Shown: positions 27,708-37,030 of the stretch, piece after piece
How the letters are laid out: each line of letters begins with the position of its first letter
How positions within the stretch are numbered: position 1 is the stretch's first letter
Assembly (NCBI RefSeq): GCF_029892965.1
Contig: NZ_JARXWN010000005.1
Location: 124,001 to 188,000, forward strand
DNA length: 64,000 bases
Direction: 5' to 3'
Origin: Dysgonomonas sp. PF1-14
GTDB taxonomy: Bacteria > Bacteroidota > Bacteroidia > Bacteroidales > Dysgonomonadaceae
Program-made: the position numbers and the translations under genes
Notes under the pieces: generated by a model
Seen by the model: the letters and a program-made list of their open reading frames with translations, nothing else
Database searches by the model: none
Told to the model about the DNA's origin: nothing

Positions 27708-28850
27708 CTATTGTTGATCGAAACGGATACCATGTTCCCAACCTTTTACAACACCTGTATCAGCAGTTGCGTCATGTCCATTTCCTGTAATATCGGCAAA
27801 TGAGTTTCCGTCTCCTTCATCCATAGGCCAGTAACTTATCAGATCAGGATTGGCCGGATTCACAGAATAGTACATATTATTTTTAATCTGTGTTTGGGAT
27901 ATTGCCGTTTTCCAAAGGCGCACCTGACTCATGGCACATTGGTCTCTGAAATATGAACCACTGGATATCATCTGTAGGTAATCGAAACGTACAGAACCTC
28001 CTGCCGGTGCAGGCGGATCAAATTTCATTCGTTCTTCTCCGTCTTGATAAATCGTGAGAGTAGTTCCATCATATACAAATGCCCAATGATACCATTTATT
28101 GGCTTCAAGATCGGATGGTGTTTGAATTTGTCCCCCCAACGTTTTAATCTGCAAGTAATTGTAAGGACTATTCGCGTCACCGAAACGGATATAGATCTCG
28201 TGGTCGTCACTTCCTGTATAGAAGATAGCTTGGTTGTTTATACTGTATGCAGACATACGTGCCCAGCATTCTAGGCTCCACTGGGCTGTAGTTATTCCCC
28301 AATTAGTTTCAGGAGCAGCCTTTACTGCGCCAGATCTACCGTTTAATATAGGAACAGAGACATTCAATGGTTTTGCCAACAGATAAATAAACCGCGACTG
28401 AGAAGCAGATTTTTCTATACCTCCGGCAACTACATTTCCCAGTTCTACGCCCAGAGCATATTGTTTCCCTCCTGTATCGAAATCATCGACATGGATTGTA
28501 TAAACAGCTCCTATCTCTCCGGCTGGGATTGTGACTTTAGCTCCGGCTGGAAGCTGAAGATCGGTCAAAGGATAATATTCACTATTGTTGGCTTCATTGT
28601 ACGAATCCAACAATGATGGATTCAGCTTTATTTCTACCTCTACGTCTTTATCTATTTTCTTTGCTAAACGGACATTAACGGTTATATCTACTCCATCATC
28701 CATTGTCAAAGTAGTAGATTTGGTGGCTCCAGCGGCATCACTCAAATATACACTATTATCTTTCACTTCGTACTCTGCATTATCACATCCTGCAAACAAA
28801 ACGGCAAAGGATGCGACAACAAAGCTTAATATATATATCTTTTTTTTCAT
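27708..28850 (-). CDS. DUF1735/LamG-domain lipoprotein
   Basis: 380 residues with lipobox LFAGC (Cys21). Residues 30-155 match the DUF1735-type beta domain found in SusC/D-linked surface lipoproteins (SVYLSDAAGATKSTTLTM, IPAGEIGAVYTI). Residues about 165-370 are a LamG/concanavalin-like jelly roll (QWSLECWARMS, NKWYHWAFVYDGTTLTIYQD, ISQTQIKNNMYY, SYWPMDEG). It probably binds glycan at the cell surface beside the GH18 enzyme encoded 44 nt upstream. No catalytic residues are seen. Confidence 0.82.
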   Translation of the reverse strand: MKKKIYILSFVVASFAVLFAGCDNAEYEVKDNSVYLSDAAGATKSTTLTMDDGVDITVNVRLAKKIDKDVEVEIKLNPSLLDSYNEANNSEYYPLTDLQLPAGAKVTIPAGEIGAVYTIHVDDFDTGGKQYALGVELGNVVAGGIEKSASQSRFIYLLAKPLNVSVPILNGRSGAVKAAPETNWGITTAQWSLECWARMSAYSINNQAIFYTGSDDHEIYIRFGDANSPYNYLQIKTLGGQIQTPSDLEANKWYHWAFVYDGTTLTIYQDGEERMKFDPPAPAGGSVRFDYLQMISSGSYFRDQCAMSQVRLWKTAISQTQIKNNMYYSVNPANPDLISYWPMDEGDGNSFADITGNGHDATADTGVVKGWEHGIRFDQQ

Positions 28851-28894
28851 AAAGCGATTGTTTTATCAAAAATTACTTAATATACAAATCATGA

Positions 28895-30028
28895 TTACTC
28901 TTCGGAATCGGGTGTCGTAGGATTCAATCTTTCGTAATAGATTCTATACAAATTAGTGATTCCCCGGCGCAAGAAATAATATTCAGGAGAGCCATCATAA
29001 TCATCTTTTCCTTTAGGTATATAATCGAATCCCGAACGATAAAGTCCGCAACCGCCTATTTGTTGATTCAGGCCATTGGGTTCATAAATAAATTCCGACA
29101 TGCCTAAAAATCCACCTCCGGAATTAGCATAAGATTCAAAATTCTCGGTAAGTATAGTTCTGCGAACCACCTCTTGTTCAGTGATCCTACCCGCGGCAAT
29201 GTGTTCGCTCATATCCTGAATTACTCCTCTGACACGAGTCGTACGGTTCGACTCGGTCATCGAGCCATAGGCTTGTAGTACAAAATAGTCTACATACTGA
29301 GATTCCCAATCCTTATCCATATGTGTCCATGTGCCAACTTCTCCATCGATAATGAAAAGGAGTCCCGGTATGGCAGGTTTACGTCCGTCACGGTCAACCC
29401 TCTGAGAGCCTGTGCCAAACCAGTAACCCAATTCTTCGACAAATATTCTTCGTTGAGTCTTATTCTTCCATAAATAATTTCCGCTTCCCTGACTTGGTTC
29501 ATAGTCCCAGTCATAGCCATCATATCCGGCTTCAACAACGGCATCGTAGATAGCTTCGGCATATTTACGGATCGCAGGTCTTACAACAGCTTCATCGGAG
29601 CTATTACCTATATTATATATCGGATCTTCGGGCATATCGTCTCCTACCTTAGCCGAGAAGAGGGTTACTACTACTTTTGTCCCTTTTACCCTTTGCACGT
29701 ATTCCATATCTGCTTTCCGCTCAGGGCTAAGATCGAATTTCGGATGTCCGCCCCAGTTTGAAGCAATAGTCACCGAATCGGGCAATCCCCTAAGGCTATT
29801 TTCTCCTGTAGGAGAAACTCCGTTCCAGTTATCGAACCATACAAATGTCTGAGGCAATCCCGGAGTGTTTTTCCACTCGCGAAGAGCGGCATAATATTCG
29901 TCTGTTTTTGTAGTTAAGTTCAGATCGGTATCGTTTACAGACTCCATATCGGTCCAGTCGCTACATCTAACAAACAGGATACATACAAAAGCCAGTAAAA
30001 ATGATTTATTTAAAATATTTATTTTCAT
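28895..30028 (-). CDS. GH18 endo-beta-N-acetylglucosaminidase-like lipoprotein
   Basis: 377 residues with lipobox LFVRC (Cys22). The GH18 active-site motif DGYDWDYE (170-177) is intact, with catalytic Glu177 and preceding Asp175 for the substrate-assisted mechanism. The short single-domain form resembles Bacteroides surface enzymes that release N-glycans from glycoproteins (GlcNAc-beta-1,4-GlcNAc cleavage), rather than chitinases with extra domains. It lies between SusD and the LamG lipoprotein, which strengthens a surface capture-and-cleave role. Confidence 0.87.
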   Translation of the reverse strand: MKINILNKSFLLAFVCILFVRCSDWTDMESVNDTDLNLTTKTDEYYAALREWKNTPGLPQTFVWFDNWNGVSPTGENSLRGLPDSVTIASNWGGHPKFDLSPERKADMEYVQRVKGTKVVVTLFSAKVGDDMPEDPIYNIGNSSDEAVVRPAIRKYAEAIYDAVVEAGYDGYDWDYEPSQGSGNYLWKNKTQRRIFVEELGYWFGTGSQRVDRDGRKPAIPGLLFIIDGEVGTWTHMDKDWESQYVDYFVLQAYGSMTESNRTTRVRGVIQDMSEHIAAGRITEQEVVRRTILTENFESYANSGGGFLGMSEFIYEPNGLNQQIGGCGLYRSGFDYIPKGKDDYDGSPEYYFLRRGITNLYRIYYERLNPTTPDSEE

Positions 30029-30052
30029 AATATCTTATTTTTAAGTGTCAAT

Positions 30053-31636
30053 TTATGGTTTTTTTGCCCACCAAAGGTCAGTATTAGCAACATCATCTCC
30101 ACCAAGCATTTGTACTGCTTTTTGGACATTCTCGTTATTACCCTGATATTGGGATTGTGGGAATGGTAAACGTCTCACCATCCGTGATGATGTATTCGTA
30201 ACAGTTCCGATAAATCCGCTGGAACTAAGATTCTTCACAGCAGGGAAAAGTTGAGGAAATCCTGTACGGCGATGATCACTCCAAGATTCAAATCCCAGAG
30301 GATAATTAGCCAGCCATTTCTGGGTAATTATTTTCTCCAACTTTGTATTCGAGGCTGTTCCGGCATCATCCCAAGATACAGTTATAGGTCTTTCTACACT
30401 TATGGTAACACCTGTCCATATATCCCTGTTCGACTCGGGCGAGGTAGTACCTGTGAGATATTCTCCGATAGATACACCATGTTGTTCCATAGACAAACGA
30501 ATTCCTTCTTCGTAGAAAGATTTTGCTTGCGTATCGCCTCCGGGAATCCAACCTCTCAGCGCTGCTTCGGCCTTAAGGAAGGCTGTTTCGGCAGCACAAT
30601 AAACGAGTAAAGGAGAATCTGCCGTAAATGCAGGTTTCGAAAAGTAGGCCGGATTTGAATATCTGCTCTTGATAAGATTTTCGATACCGATACGTACCCC
30701 TCTATAAGTGGAGCCATAAGAGCAGATTGTCATATAAGCAGGACGACGTGGATCTGCGTATCCATTCATAAAAGAGGACAGTGTAGCGCTAATGGCCAGA
30801 TCGCCCCAAGAAACAGAAGCTTTATAATAAGGATTATCCTGTGTCGGAATGAAAGCATTATCCGTATTTATTTCTATCGAACCACCTGCAATAGCTTCAG
30901 CTATTGCCTTTTTTGCATATTCTGTATCTACTAACGCAATGCGTACTGCCATCCTTAATTTTAGTGAATTTGCCAGCTTCAGCCATTTACTGAAGTCTCC
31001 TTTATACACAATATCATATTCTCCCAGCGGATTCTCGGACGGGCTTTCGGCCAGATAGCTTTTGAGTAGGGCAATGCTGTTATCCAGATCTGCCATCATA
31101 TTATGATATACATCCTGAACATTATCATATTCTATCGCATCCGAGTCTACAAGACCTATTTTAGAATAAGGGATCGGTCCGTACATGTCAGTGACACGAA
31201 GCATTGTTGCAACTCTCAGAATAGATGCCCATCCATAGATATAACCCTTAGATTCTGTAACGTTCTTTACTTTTATAAAGTTAGAGTTAAAATCTACCAT
31301 TATAGTTTTGAACGGATAATCTACCCAATCGTTGGCAGGATTGAAGGTTCCATAATTAGTTCCCTGCCAGTTGTTTGTAGTAGCCATATATCCTCCATAC
31401 TGATTTCCTACCATCTGATCGACCATCTGGTTGCGATTTTCCTGAGCATAGTGCATAGTCGCAATCAAGGAAGAGAATAAAGAGCCTAATCTTTCGGATT
31501 CGGTAAGATCTTCTTCTGTAGGATTAGTCGGATGAAGATTCAGATTGTCGAAATCTCCGGTGCATGATGGTGTAAACAAAACTGCAAAAGACAGAATAAT
31601 AGCAGTCAGTATTGTTTTAATCTTATATTGTTTCAT
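30053..31636 (-). CDS. SusD/RagB-like surface glycan-binding lipoprotein
   Basis: 527 residues with lipobox TPSC (Cys25). The N-terminal NLHPTNPTEEDL, long helical TPR-like body and C-terminal WLANYPLGFESWSDHRRTGFP with LPFPQSQYQGN are typical of the SusD-like_2 subfamily. It forms the lid of the SusC transporter encoded 14 nt upstream and captures oligosaccharides at the surface. Confidence 0.92.
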   Translation of the reverse strand: MKQYKIKTILTAIILSFAVLFTPSCTGDFDNLNLHPTNPTEEDLTESERLGSLFSSLIATMHYAQENRNQMVDQMVGNQYGGYMATTNNWQGTNYGTFNPANDWVDYPFKTIMVDFNSNFIKVKNVTESKGYIYGWASILRVATMLRVTDMYGPIPYSKIGLVDSDAIEYDNVQDVYHNMMADLDNSIALLKSYLAESPSENPLGEYDIVYKGDFSKWLKLANSLKLRMAVRIALVDTEYAKKAIAEAIAGGSIEINTDNAFIPTQDNPYYKASVSWGDLAISATLSSFMNGYADPRRPAYMTICSYGSTYRGVRIGIENLIKSRYSNPAYFSKPAFTADSPLLVYCAAETAFLKAEAALRGWIPGGDTQAKSFYEEGIRLSMEQHGVSIGEYLTGTTSPESNRDIWTGVTISVERPITVSWDDAGTASNTKLEKIITQKWLANYPLGFESWSDHRRTGFPQLFPAVKNLSSSGFIGTVTNTSSRMVRRLPFPQSQYQGNNENVQKAVQMLGGDDVANTDLWWAKKP

Positions 31637-31650
31637 AGTTTTAGTTCTTT

Positions 31651-34600
31651 TTAGAATTGTACCTTGAGACTAAATCCCATATTCCTTAAACTTGGTTGCA
31701 TAAAGTAGTCCACCCCGGTATAGTAAGTACTTGAGGCTGATGCAACAACTTCTGGATCGAACGGCGCCTTGCAATATATTAATGCCAGATTACTCCCCAC
31801 AAACCCAACTGTAACACCCGCAATATTATTAATCCATTGTCTTGGAATAGTATATTCAATACTAACTTCCTGCAAGCGGATATTATCGGCTTTGTAAACA
31901 TAATAATCCGCTTTACCGGTACCTTCACCCACTACATTGAGGAAACTCTGAGCTGATATATTACGTTCGTTTATTGTTACACCTCCAGCTTCACGAAGTT
32001 GGGCACTTGATTTAGAAACACCATAACGGTCGAGTACAGCTTGAGTATTGGATACTACCATTCCGCCGAAACGTCCGCTAAGCAGAATATTCAATCTCAC
32101 ACCTTTATAGGAGAATGAGTTTCTCCATCCCATATGATACTTAGGCAATAAGGAGCCTATTTTCTTATATTCATCGGGGTTGAGGCTAACCATCGATGGT
32201 AATAAAGTAGCATGGTCGAGATAAATATAACCGTTATTATCGCGTTTAAAGTCGGTTGTCATATAAATATCTCCCATAGTACCACCTTCTGTAATTCGTA
32301 CCACCGGAGAACCAGTACTTCCTAATGTTGCCTTGTCAAACTTGGTAATACCTGTATATTCATCAGAATTATCTAATAGACGGGTGATTTTATTTTTATT
32401 ATAGGTAAAAGTATAATTAGAAGCCCATGAAAAATCACCCCATTTATTATCATAACCTAAAGCGAGTTCTATACCCGAATTCCTTACATTTCCTGCCTGT
32501 ATGAGTTTCCCATCATATGTATCTCCAGCTTCTATAATCTGGTGTGTTTGATTCTTGGTATTAGATAAGTAATATGTTGCATCTAGTGACAGAGTTCCTT
32601 TCAGAAATTTCATATTAAGCCCAGCTTCGAATGAATTGGTAATCTCGGGTTTCAGGTTATAGTTAGGTCGTATTCTGGATAGAGAATAAGAGTCGGTTTG
32701 TTCATCGTAAATATAGAACTCCCGAGTCAGATACGGATCATAAGAATTACCAACCGAAGTGAAAGCTACGCGTGCTTTCAGATAGGAGAACCATCTGGGA
32801 AGAGTAACTTTTTCACTGACAAGCCCCGAAAGCCCGACAGAAGGATAGAAGAACGATCTTTCTTTCGATTGAGACCAGGCCAAAGCCGAATCCCAGTCGT
32901 TACGACCGGTGAGAGTCAGGTATAAGAAATTGTCATAACCAATCTCCGCATTTGCAAAAACAGATTGAGTCTGACGTTTGAAACCATCATCATCGAGTTT
33001 GAAAACACCTGTGGCACGTCCCATATTTTCTGAAGTAAACCAGTTTGTCACTTTTTCAAGGTCACCTTCCACCAGATGACTTTCCATGCGACGGTCTTTT
33101 ATAGATCCCCCGACATTCACATTAAAAGAGAAATCTCCAATTCTTTTATCCAGACTTGCAATTGCATCGGCATAAGTTTGTCTTTCGTCACGCAATCCGA
33201 AACGATAACGTCCTTTCTTTCCTGCGAAAGTAGCCAATGTCCCTGCATGACGTTCGTCCGTATCACGAAAATTGGAATTATCTACATTCGCACGTCCTAT
33301 TATATTCAGCCAATCGGTGATATTATATTTCAGGCTGGCAGATAATATGTAACGTTTCCTGCTCACTGTTCTATCCATCCTGTTCATTATCCAGTATGGA
33401 TTTTGCAATGATAACCCTTGGTCTCCATAAGGCCAGAACTGAGTATTAACCTCTCTTGAAGAATTATAACGTTCATATAACTGCACTTCGCTGAAATCTT
33501 CTCCACGAGGGAAAAGGTAAAGAGCAGGTAATGGATTGAAATACTGGCCTTGCGAAACCATATTTTTACTTTTTTGTATAATATAGTTTACGCTGGCATC
33601 TAATAAAAACTTATCATTAAGAAATGATGTAGTATTCCGATATGTAAAATTATAACGGTCGTAATCGTTATTAGGCAATATTCCCGAAGCATTGTTAGCC
33701 GAAATAGAGAAGTAGCTTTGGCTCTGATCGTTACCGGCAGAAAGTGAAACTGTATTGGCTACATTTGTTCCTGTATTAAAGAATTTCTTCGGATCGAACC
33801 GGTAATTGGTAGGATCGCCCCAGCTCATAACGTTTCCATCTATATTACCATAGGTATTCTGGAAATCTGGCATTTTCATTGCCGATGAGAAGGTCGTACT
33901 GTTGCTATATGATACGGAAACTTTTCCTGAACGACCTTTTTTGGTGGTGATCAGAATAACTCCATTTGCTCCTTCATATCCATAAAGAGCGGCGGCTGAT
34001 GGGCCTGTAAGTACCGACATGCTTTCTATATCGTCTGGATTAATATCGGCAACACTTTCTGTATTTGGTTGTGCCGAATAAGCACCCTGATCCATATTTG
34101 AGGTATTTCCCATATAATTATTCATTGGAACTCCATCGATCACATACAAAGCATTATTACTAAGTGTAATGGATTTTGAACCACGCATGACTACTTTAAC
34201 AGCCGAACCCGGACCTGACGCACTAGAGTTGATCTGTACTCCGGCAACTTTTCCGGCAAGGGAGTTCATAAAGTTTGCATTTTTTACTGAGGTCAGGTCT
34301 TCGTTTGTTATTTGTTGTACATTATAACTCAATGCTTTTTCAGCACGTTTTATACCTAATGCTGTAACAACTACCGCATCTAACATAACATTGTCTTCCT
34401 GCAAGGTAAGATCAAATGTCGTATTACGTCCTACAGTTCTCTCCTGTTGTACATATCCCATATATGAAAATACAAGTATATCTTTCTCACTCGCCCTAGT
34501 GGTATATTTACCATCTATATCAGTTATTGTACCATTGGTCGTTCCTTTTACGACTACACTAACTCCGATTAGGGGTTCGTTATTCACGTCTAATATTGTA

Positions 34601-34935
34601 CCTGTAATTGTTTTTTTAGGAATATCCTGAGTAAGGTCTACTTTCTTCAATACGATCTGATTTCCTGATATTTCGTAAGTGATGCCTTTTTCTGCAAATA
34701 GAGAATTTAGAATAGTATTGATGGATTCATCTTTATATTCGACGCTAACTACCTTGGAAAGGTCTAATGAACTATCAAACATAAAAGAATAGTTTGTTTG
34801 TTTTTCTATTTCTTTTATCACTTTTTCTAAACTGGTGTCTTTAAGATTCAAGTTTAATTTCTGTTGTGCATTTATAGATATAGAAAATATTGTTAAAAAA
34901 GCACAACAAGCAAGCAATGTGATTTTCTTTAGCAT
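31651..34935 (-). CDS. SusC/RagA TonB-linked outer-membrane transporter
   Basis: 1094 residues. Signal peptide 1-23; STN secretin/TonB N-terminal domain about 28-95; carboxypeptidase-regulatory-like domain about 108-190 (ITGTILDVNNEPLIGVSVVV); plug about 200-315 (MNSLAGKVAGVQINSSASGP, then GAYSAQPNTESVADINPDDIES); barrel to the terminal FSLKVQF. The STN domain signals through FecR and the ECF sigma factor encoded upstream. It imports oligosaccharides with the SusD partner. Its 5' leader faces a predicted opposite-strand RNA. Confidence 0.95.
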   Translation of the reverse strand: MLKKITLLACCAFLTIFSISINAQQKLNLNLKDTSLEKVIKEIEKQTNYSFMFDSSLDLSKVVSVEYKDESINTILNSLFAEKGITYEISGNQIVLKKVDLTQDIPKKTITGTILDVNNEPLIGVSVVVKGTTNGTITDIDGKYTTRASEKDILVFSYMGYVQQERTVGRNTTFDLTLQEDNVMLDAVVVTALGIKRAEKALSYNVQQITNEDLTSVKNANFMNSLAGKVAGVQINSSASGPGSAVKVVMRGSKSITLSNNALYVIDGVPMNNYMGNTSNMDQGAYSAQPNTESVADINPDDIESMSVLTGPSAAALYGYEGANGVILITTKKGRSGKVSVSYSNSTTFSSAMKMPDFQNTYGNIDGNVMSWGDPTNYRFDPKKFFNTGTNVANTVSLSAGNDQSQSYFSISANNASGILPNNDYDRYNFTYRNTTSFLNDKFLLDASVNYIIQKSKNMVSQGQYFNPLPALYLFPRGEDFSEVQLYERYNSSREVNTQFWPYGDQGLSLQNPYWIMNRMDRTVSRKRYILSASLKYNITDWLNIIGRANVDNSNFRDTDERHAGTLATFAGKKGRYRFGLRDERQTYADAIASLDKRIGDFSFNVNVGGSIKDRRMESHLVEGDLEKVTNWFTSENMGRATGVFKLDDDGFKRQTQSVFANAEIGYDNFLYLTLTGRNDWDSALAWSQSKERSFFYPSVGLSGLVSEKVTLPRWFSYLKARVAFTSVGNSYDPYLTREFYIYDEQTDSYSLSRIRPNYNLKPEITNSFEAGLNMKFLKGTLSLDATYYLSNTKNQTHQIIEAGDTYDGKLIQAGNVRNSGIELALGYDNKWGDFSWASNYTFTYNKNKITRLLDNSDEYTGITKFDKATLGSTGSPVVRITEGGTMGDIYMTTDFKRDNNGYIYLDHATLLPSMVSLNPDEYKKIGSLLPKYHMGWRNSFSYKGVRLNILLSGRFGGMVVSNTQAVLDRYGVSKSSAQLREAGGVTINERNISAQSFLNVVGEGTGKADYYVYKADNIRLQEVSIEYTIPRQWINNIAGVTVGFVGSNLALIYCKAPFDPEVVASASSTYYTGVDYFMQPSLRNMGFSLKVQF

Positions 34936-34952
34936 TAATTTAATTTTTTAAA

Positions 34953-34982
34953 TTTGTAACTGCTGAAATTTAATTACTTTTG
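34953..34982 (+). promoter_or_regulatory. Plus-strand promoter in the susC leader (TTTG-N18-TACTTTTG)
   Basis: TTTG at 34953-34956 and TACTTTTG at 34975-34982, spacing 18 nt (one short of the usual 19-21). It points away from susC, toward a strong terminator at 35057-35091. A second exact -7 box, TAAATTTG, lies at 34949-34956. Confidence 0.45.
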
Positions 34983-34988
34983 TAAAAT

Positions 34989-35091
34989 AGCATGACCTAT
35001 CAGATTACACACTAATTGTGGTAAATCTGAGGGAAGGTGGTTTGCTAATATTACAGGGTGTAAGGAACGGCATTTCTTTACACCTTTTTTT
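34989..35091 (+). ncRNA. Candidate antisense small RNA of the polysaccharide locus
   Basis: A ~100-nt transcript bounded by the promoter above and a strong intrinsic terminator, opposite in strand to susC and lying in its 5' leader. It has an internal stem (CAGATT with AATCTG) and no convincing ORF. PUL-associated cis-antisense RNAs such as DonS are known in Bacteroides; a similar repressor role here is an inference. Ends are estimated. Confidence 0.4.
35057..35091 (+). terminator. Intrinsic terminator opposing the PUL direction
   Basis: GGTGTAAGGAA pairs with TTTCTTTACACC (12 pairs with one G-U) around a six-base loop, followed by seven T on the plus strand. No T-run exists on the minus strand, so it does not terminate fecR. 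No plus-strand gene precedes it. Confidence 0.65.
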
Positions 35092-35102
35092 ATGGTGTGT
35101 TG

Positions 35103-36104
35103 TTATTTATATCTGATTATGACCTCCTTTCCATTTATTTTATAATCTATTGGTGTCATTTTATTTATTAATTCCAGAATTTCGGTCAAAGATTCACTCT
35201 TTATTTTGAAACGGTATCTCAAATCGGGCTGTGATGGGGGTAATACTACCGAAATATCTACGCCATACCAGTTCCCCATTTTGGCGAAGACTTCCTTAAA
35301 CGGAGCGTGCTCATATATCAGTTCTTCGAATGTCCAGGCTATATTAGCTTCATCATCAAACCAATCTATCTCCGTAAGGAATGACTTTCTCTTTATTGAT
35401 GCATGTTGACTAGGGACTAAAGTAGCCAACTTTTCTTCTGTTCCTCTCTTATAAATACTTACAGAACCCCGTTGTAAAGAGACTCCGACATCGTCCGAAC
35501 CCGTATAAGCTGTAACTTTAAAAGCTGTTCCAAGAACCTTTACATCTACTGAGTTTGTCTGTACAATAAATGAATGTTTATCACTTTTCGCTACATCGAA
35601 GAATGCTTCGCCTTCAAGGAAGACAGCCCTGTTTCTGGCATTGAAATCGCTCCCCAGCCTTAGTTTCGAGTCAGAATTCAACCATACTTTTGTACCATCG
35701 GGTAGGAATAACTGCCCCTTTTCTCCACGAGCCATATAAAAGTATGTATACTCTGTATGGCTATTCCATATTTTATTATCTGTAAAGAAGTTCAGGCAGA
35801 ATATTAATAAGATAGATGCTGCTGCAGTAATAGCTGTATAATATACCAGAGAGCGCCGGGTGTACATCTTCGGTGCCTTTTGGGATATTTCTGAAATTAT
35901 ATTATTCCAGATATGTGGAAGTGAAGAAAGTATATTTTCTTCACTCTTTTTATCAGATATAACCCATGTTGTTTTTAGCTGGATGAACTCTTTTTTATTT
36001 TTTTCGGACAAGTTGCACCAATCGTAGATAGATACAATCTCTTCTTGAGAGCATTTGCCATCAAAATATTTAGAAATTAGGGTATGAATATCTTCTTTCT
36101 CCAT
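35103..36104 (-). CDS. FecR-family anti-sigma factor
   Basis: 333 residues: cytoplasmic N-terminal domain 1-82, one membrane helix about 84-107, periplasmic FecR domain about 117-215 (ARGEKGQLFLPDGTKVWLNS, EGEAFFDVAKSDKHSF, LGTAFKV) and a C-terminal DUF4974 region ending ITPID-like INKMTPIDYKINGKEV. It receives the signal from the SusC STN domain and releases the ECF sigma factor encoded 72 nt upstream. Confidence 0.93.
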   Translation of the reverse strand: MEKEDIHTLISKYFDGKCSQEEIVSIYDWCNLSEKNKKEFIQLKTTWVISDKKSEENILSSLPHIWNNIISEISQKAPKMYTRRSLVYYTAITAAASILLIFCLNFFTDNKIWNSHTEYTYFYMARGEKGQLFLPDGTKVWLNSDSKLRLGSDFNARNRAVFLEGEAFFDVAKSDKHSFIVQTNSVDVKVLGTAFKVTAYTGSDDVGVSLQRGSVSIYKRGTEEKLATLVPSQHASIKRKSFLTEIDWFDDEANIAWTFEELIYEHAPFKEVFAKMGNWYGVDISVVLPPSQPDLRYRFKIKSESLTEILELINKMTPIDYKINGKEVIIRYK

Positions 36105-36176
36105 TATGCGGTATTATCTTCCTTTATATAATAGACACTCAAAGGTGGGGAAACCCCTAGTCTCTTTTTGAAAATT

Positions 36177-36698
36177 TCACAAAAAAACGCTAAGCATCTT
36201 TTTGTAATATATAGATAACTGATTCTTAATTCTTTGTAAGGCCTTTGAAATATGGGCTTCTACCGTTTTTACGGAAATATCCTCTTGGTTGGCAATTTCT
36301 TTATAAGACATATTATTGTAACGGCTCAGGCAATATACACTTTTAGTTTTGGGAGGAAGTTCGTCTACCGACTTTTCTACTAAAGAAATGAATTCATCAA
36401 TATTAACAATCTCATCTGCCTGTTCTTTTGTCAATTCATTTATAAAGTAGTCTTGAAGGAGATCTTTTCTTTTTTGCTGATCACGTATAGAGTTTAGTAT
36501 TCTGTTTTTTGCTGAAGCAAAGAGATATGTTTTTATATAATTGATAGAAATAGTATCTTTTTCTTCCCATAGTTTAACAAATATGGACTGAATCGTATCC
36601 TCAATCATTTCATAATCGTCTGTAAATAACAACAGATATTTACATAAAGAGCGATAATAAAAATTAAATATATGTTCAAAATCCTCCTTATTAAGCAT
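36177..36698 (-). CDS. ECF-type RNA polymerase sigma factor
   Basis: 173 residues with sigma region 2 (about 5-75, YLLLFTDDYEMIEDTIQSIF) and region 4 (about 115-168, LPPKTKSVYCLSRYNNMSYK followed by EIANQEDISVKTVEAHISKA). It is the Bacteroidetes SigW/FecI-like type paired with the downstream FecR. It should activate susC onward when the glycan is sensed. It may be autoregulated; its own leader carries a housekeeping -7 box. Confidence 0.93.
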   Translation of the reverse strand: MLNKEDFEHIFNFYYRSLCKYLLLFTDDYEMIEDTIQSIFVKLWEEKDTISINYIKTYLFASAKNRILNSIRDQQKRKDLLQDYFINELTKEQADEIVNIDEFISLVEKSVDELPPKTKSVYCLSRYNNMSYKEIANQEDISVKTVEAHISKALQRIKNQLSIYYKKMLSVFL

Positions 36699-36728
36699 AA
36701 TATATCAAGTATTAGCAGGTTGAAGCCT

Positions 36729-36736
36729 CAAAGGTA
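36729..36736 (-). promoter_or_regulatory. Bacteroidetes -7 box (TACCTTTG) for the ECF sigma gene
   Basis: An exact TAnnTTTG on the minus strand, 31 nt before the sigma start codon. The -33 region has only a weak TTTCG. Confidence 0.42.
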
Positions 36737-36859
36737 TATAATAATTACGTGAGTTCGAAATAAGATAATCTCTTAAAAGCTAACATAACAAGAATAGCTT
36801 TATAGATTATAAAACACTTATAAACAAGGAATTAAATCAAAAATAATACTATTGCGTTA

Positions 36860-36943
36860 AGAGACTGTTTAAATTTTACTAAAATGTTTTATTATCTCAA
36901 AATAGTTCTGAAAACCAGAACGGATAAAATTTAAACAGGCTCT
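36860..36943. repeat. Miniature inverted-repeat element C
   Basis: 19-bp terminal inverted repeats with one mismatch (AGAGACTGTTTAAATTTTA and its near complement) enclose 46 bp. Inside is a GTTCTG/CAGAAC hairpin (36905-36921). It shares the terminal core with elements A, B and D. The gap 36699-37191 holds this element, a transposase fragment, element D and a terminator. Confidence 0.6.
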
Positions 36944-36945
36944 AG

Positions 36946-37030
36946 GTGTTTGTGAAGATACCAGATATTTTTTACTTATATGATGAATTCACCAAAGAAT
37001 TTGAATCATTTTATCTAAAATATACTTTGA
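36946..37030 (+). pseudogene. Truncated transposase N-terminus (IS982-like)
   Basis: From a GTG at 36946 the frame reads VFVKIPDIFYLYDEF, then TKEFESFYLKYTL, before running into element D. This resembles the first ~30 residues of IS982-family transposases in Bacteroidetes (recognised from memory). The DDE catalytic part is absent. It sits between elements C and D, whose ends may be those of the parent element. Confidence 0.35.
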
